From contig NC_045144.1 in assembly GCF_008831285.2 (NCBI RefSeq), positions 6,684,176-6,748,175 on the forward strand: a stretch of DNA of 64,000 nucleotides, written 5' to 3'. The notes under the pieces are model-generated. The model ran no database searches. It saw only the letters and a list, made by a program, of their open reading frames with translations, and had not been told where the DNA came from. The DNA is from Nymphaea colorata (Eukaryota > Streptophyta > Magnoliopsida > Nymphaeales > Nymphaeaceae). The translations under genes and the position numbers were made by a program. The first letter of the stretch is position 1; the number at the start of each line of letters is the position of its first letter. Positions 61,159 through 64,000 of this stretch are shown here, piece after piece.

Positions 61159-62079
61159 ACATACACAAAAAAAAAAAAAAAACCTGACAGATCTTTGTTA
61201 AGAAATCAAAAATATGAAACTCTAAAATCTAATATCTCAAGATCTCATATCATTTGATCGAATCCTACTCTAAGGCGATCAAATCTTCTTAGAGTTCAAA
61301 ATTTAGAGCGCCTGAGATCTCTTGGTCAAGGCCTAATTTTTTTCTGCGAAGCCTACTAACTTGGTTGCATTGCCATGAATTAAACTCCTTTTAGAAAACA
61401 TAGTGATACAGATATCTGCTGTTATATGCAAATGATTCAGAATTGGAACACTTAAATACTTTAATTGGGAGGTCGGGATCTGATTCATGGAAAATGAAGG
61501 GAACCTCTTCAGATCCAACCTATCGGCAACTTTGACGTTGATTATTTAAAGCAACGCGAATATGATTTGGATGATCTTTAAATTGCAGCTTAATTTCTGT
61601 ACATAATATGAAATTCTATTGATATTGTCCACATCATGAATTGGATTAGGTCGGATCCATTAAGACTACGTCTTAAATAAAACAATGCTATCAGCTTGCC
61701 GGGTCAGATCCATCTGTTCAGTGCCTCAGCCTGAAAATGACGTGAAAATCACATGCATAAATTTGAAAGAAATTTTTAATGTAAAGGCCTACTTTTTAGC
61801 TACAATTTCCTATCTATGTCTTGCTTTCCTGGATTCTTCCAGTGGAGGACGTACTTATGCGTACACAAAAAAAAAAAGGTTGTCAAATTAAATCATGCCA
61901 TGTTAAAAGAGGCAAAACTTATGCTGTTTAACATTTAGTCTTTCAATTAGTGGAACAGTTAATTTTTCTCTTGCCCAGCCAAAAAAAAAAGAGAGTATAT
62001 CACTGGTGGTAGAGTCGAAATTTTTGGCTTTGGGGCAAACTAATTCAAAAAGTTTTAGACCCCCGAAAAAGGATTGAGG

Positions 62080-62505
62080 ATTAGGGCTGCAGATAGAACG
62101 AGTCTAAGTTCGACTTGAACTCGCTCGTAAAAACTTGGTTTAAATTTATGCTTGAAATATTAAACGATTAAACGAGTCGAGTTCAACTATAAATTTATGC
62201 TTGAAATGTTAAACAAGTCGAAAGAAGTCGACTCATTTCAACTTGGCTTGGCTCGATTAGCGTCGATTTTTAGATGGTTGTTCATAGTTGAATTAGTTAA
62301 AAGAAACCAGCTAAATGAGTTAATGAGTGAAAAGAAACAAGGTAAGCTACACTTAATGGAAACCATTTAAAGGAGTCTAGCTCAAGCTTGACATTGTATC
62401 GTCGAGTCGAGAGCTCGAGCCTATTGTATAGAGTTCGACCCAAGTTCATGCTGAGTTGCTCGAGCTGGCCCAACTAGAGCTTGACTCAGCTTGTATGTGG
62501 CCACA
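62080..62505. repeat. GAGCTCG-type interspersed repeat
   Basis: Starts TTAGGGCTGCAGATAG and ends CTTGTATGTGGCCAC, with TAAACGAGTCGAGTTCAAC and GAGTGAAAAGAAACAAGG, matching 50630-51060 in the reverse direction. Confidence 0.6.
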
Positions 62506-63200
62506 TTAAAGATTATTCTATGTCAATAAATAAATGATATGAGAGGCACCATTATATAAACATGCAAACAGTTGGGACTCACCAATACATAAATATATAA
62601 ACTTTGTGGGACTACGTGGCAACTGTCCACAGCCCATATGTGACGGAGGGCCTTATCACCATTGTATATTTTAACTGAGAGGGTGCAACGGCAGTGATGA
62701 ATTCTTATCTGATACTCTTACTAAAAGTGAGGCCAGACCAAGAAACTGAAAAGGATGAGACCCATGATATTTGGTCCCCTTCAATAAATTTTCATTTATA
62801 ACATTGAGTTGACTGTTATAAATTAATACTAGCGTGGCTATCCAAGAAACAATGCATCTTGTTTAAATAAAATGCGGATGAGCACTACATACTATACCTA
62901 ATCCATCCTCAGCCAATCCTTTCGTGCAAAATGCACGGTTGAGGTGCTATAAATTTTAGTACTTTTATTTAATTTTTGCCTGCTTAACAAAGCAACACTT
63001 TTTGCTTAAAGGTACACATATGACTTTAACTTGCTTAAGGAGTAAGCTTCTTAATAATCCAGCAATGAATTGTCAAGGCCTCCCATTATGGTAATGGCGG
63101 AAAGTTCGACTCCTTGAATCAAGAAGTTGTTGAATAGACCCTGTGCGAAACATCACATGGCAGAAAACTGAAGCTCTTACTTAACCCTTAATCCTTCAAG

Positions 63201-63287
63201 TTATAAGGCTCCTTTTGTTGTCTCGAGATGAGATGCTTATCTCATCACGCTTTAATCCCTTAGGTTATAAGGCTCCTTTTGTTGTCT
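63201..63287. repeat. Direct repeat of 23 bp, 64 bp apart
   Basis: The word starting TTATAAGGCTCCTTTTGTTG and ending in TCT occurs at 63201-63223 and again at 63265-63287, each preceded by a similar TTTAATCC / CTTAATCC stretch. Confidence 0.8.
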
Positions 63288-63524
63288 TTTACAGCACAGA
63301 GTGTTGTAACTGAGGGATTCGAAACGGATCAACTAGCTGCCAACTAGCTTCTGCCCTGATCGTTGCACCAATGTGAAGCTTGGTGGGTGCTCGATTCAAA
63401 CACTGACCTGCATTTTAGGAGAGAGTGGAGGGATAGGATATTTTAATCTCTTTTGAAAACGAAATTGGTACTTGACTACTAAACAAAATGTAACTTTTTG
63501 GAGTTTCTATTTTTTATATTTTTG

Positions 63525-63940
63525 ATGTCAATATATCCCATTTGAAACAGATATCTAACCAAACCAATCCAAAAAAATCGAATGTGGAAAATAACTTAAT
63601 ATCAGATTAAGAAATCGAATCGGATTCAGATTTAAGAAATGACATAAGATAGGATTTAGACTCGAATATACATAAATATTCGATCGGATTGAGATACAGA
63701 TTAGATTTAAGTTTAAACAAATATCCTATATCTAATGCTTTTACATTTTGAAAATTGACAAAATTCAGATTTGGGTATGAATATAAAAATTGGTTTCGCA
63801 TTGTAAAATCAGATCTTGGATTCAGATTCGGATAAAACATTTTTTTATTCATATTCCAACCCAAATATGTGAATATCCGAAAAGTAGATGTTATTAAGGG
63901 TATATCTAATCCAAATTTGATCTGTTGACATCCCTACTCA
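63525..63940. repeat. CGGAT-type interspersed repeat, near-full copy
   Basis: GATGTCAATATATCCCATTT at the left and CTGTTGACATCCCTACTC at the right (inverted ends GATGTCAA/TTGACATC). The interior words CTTTTACATTTTGAAAATTG and GGATTCAGATTCGG are shared with 46583 and 44995. Confidence 0.65.
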
Positions 63941-64000
63941 CAAAAGTAGCCAAGGGCGGAAAAGGTGATAACTCAACCGAGAATTAAACTTAGAAAAATA

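Larger units (their letters stand above)
57100..64000. other. Gene-free right end of the window
   Basis: After the esterase stop there are only repeats: a MITE at 57291, a SINE-like copy at 57885, a TA tract at 58348, MITE relatives at 59575-59877 and 60500-61158, GAGCTCG-type repeats at 60690 and 62080, and a CGGAT repeat at 63525-63940. A minus-strand fragment at 60080-60376 weakly recalls a retrotransposon integrase tail. 61160-62080 and 62505-63520 show nothing I recognise. Confidence 0.55.

Overview
This is nuclear DNA from a flowering plant. The genes are split by GT-AG introns and widely spaced, and the AT-rich space between them holds (TA)n and (GA)n microsatellites, small hairpin transposons (MITE-like), a SINE-like copy and a degraded LINE. 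I cannot name the species. There are no bacterial operons, rRNA, tRNA genes or CRISPR arrays.

Five protein-coding loci can be supported. Two are tandem copies, on the minus strand, of a PAP27-type purple acid phosphatase-like metallophosphoesterase. The right copy (14495-25549) is complete, with 12 exons and 613 residues. The left copy (1541-9005) shows exons 1-9 intact, with exon lengths identical to its sister; exons 10-12 are not in the window. The duplicated block also takes in several kilobases upstream of each start, so it is at least 12 kb long. Next come two tandem, complete MATE/DETOXIFICATION transporter genes on the plus strand (33634-40947, 502 residues; 41809-48315, 508 residues), each of 8 exons. 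Seven of the eight exons have equal length in the two copies. The fifth gene is an intronless plant carboxylesterase (CXE, alpha/beta hydrolase) at 56089-57099 on the plus strand, 336 residues, with a TATA box close to its start codon.

Layout: 1-9660 PAP copy A and its promoter; 9660-14300 upstream part of duplicated block A plus MITE-like repeats; 14300-26020 PAP copy B and promoter; 26020-33600 upstream part of block B plus interspersed repeats and a GC-rich patch; 33634-40947 MATE 1; 41809-48315 MATE 2; 48316-56040 repeat-rich spacer with a LINE relic near 52.2-52.8 kb and a foldback element at 53.4 kb; 56089-57099 CXE; 57100-64000 repeats only.

The genes do not form a pathway I can argue for. 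The two tandem pairs fit ordinary local gene duplication of secreted-phosphatase-like and transporter families. I found no clearly new biological system. The most unusual structures are a three-unit head-to-tail array of palindromic elements inside one PAP intron, a perfect 17-bp hairpin inside an LTR-like insertion present in only one PAP copy, and an esterase whose HGGG oxyanion motif reads HPGG.
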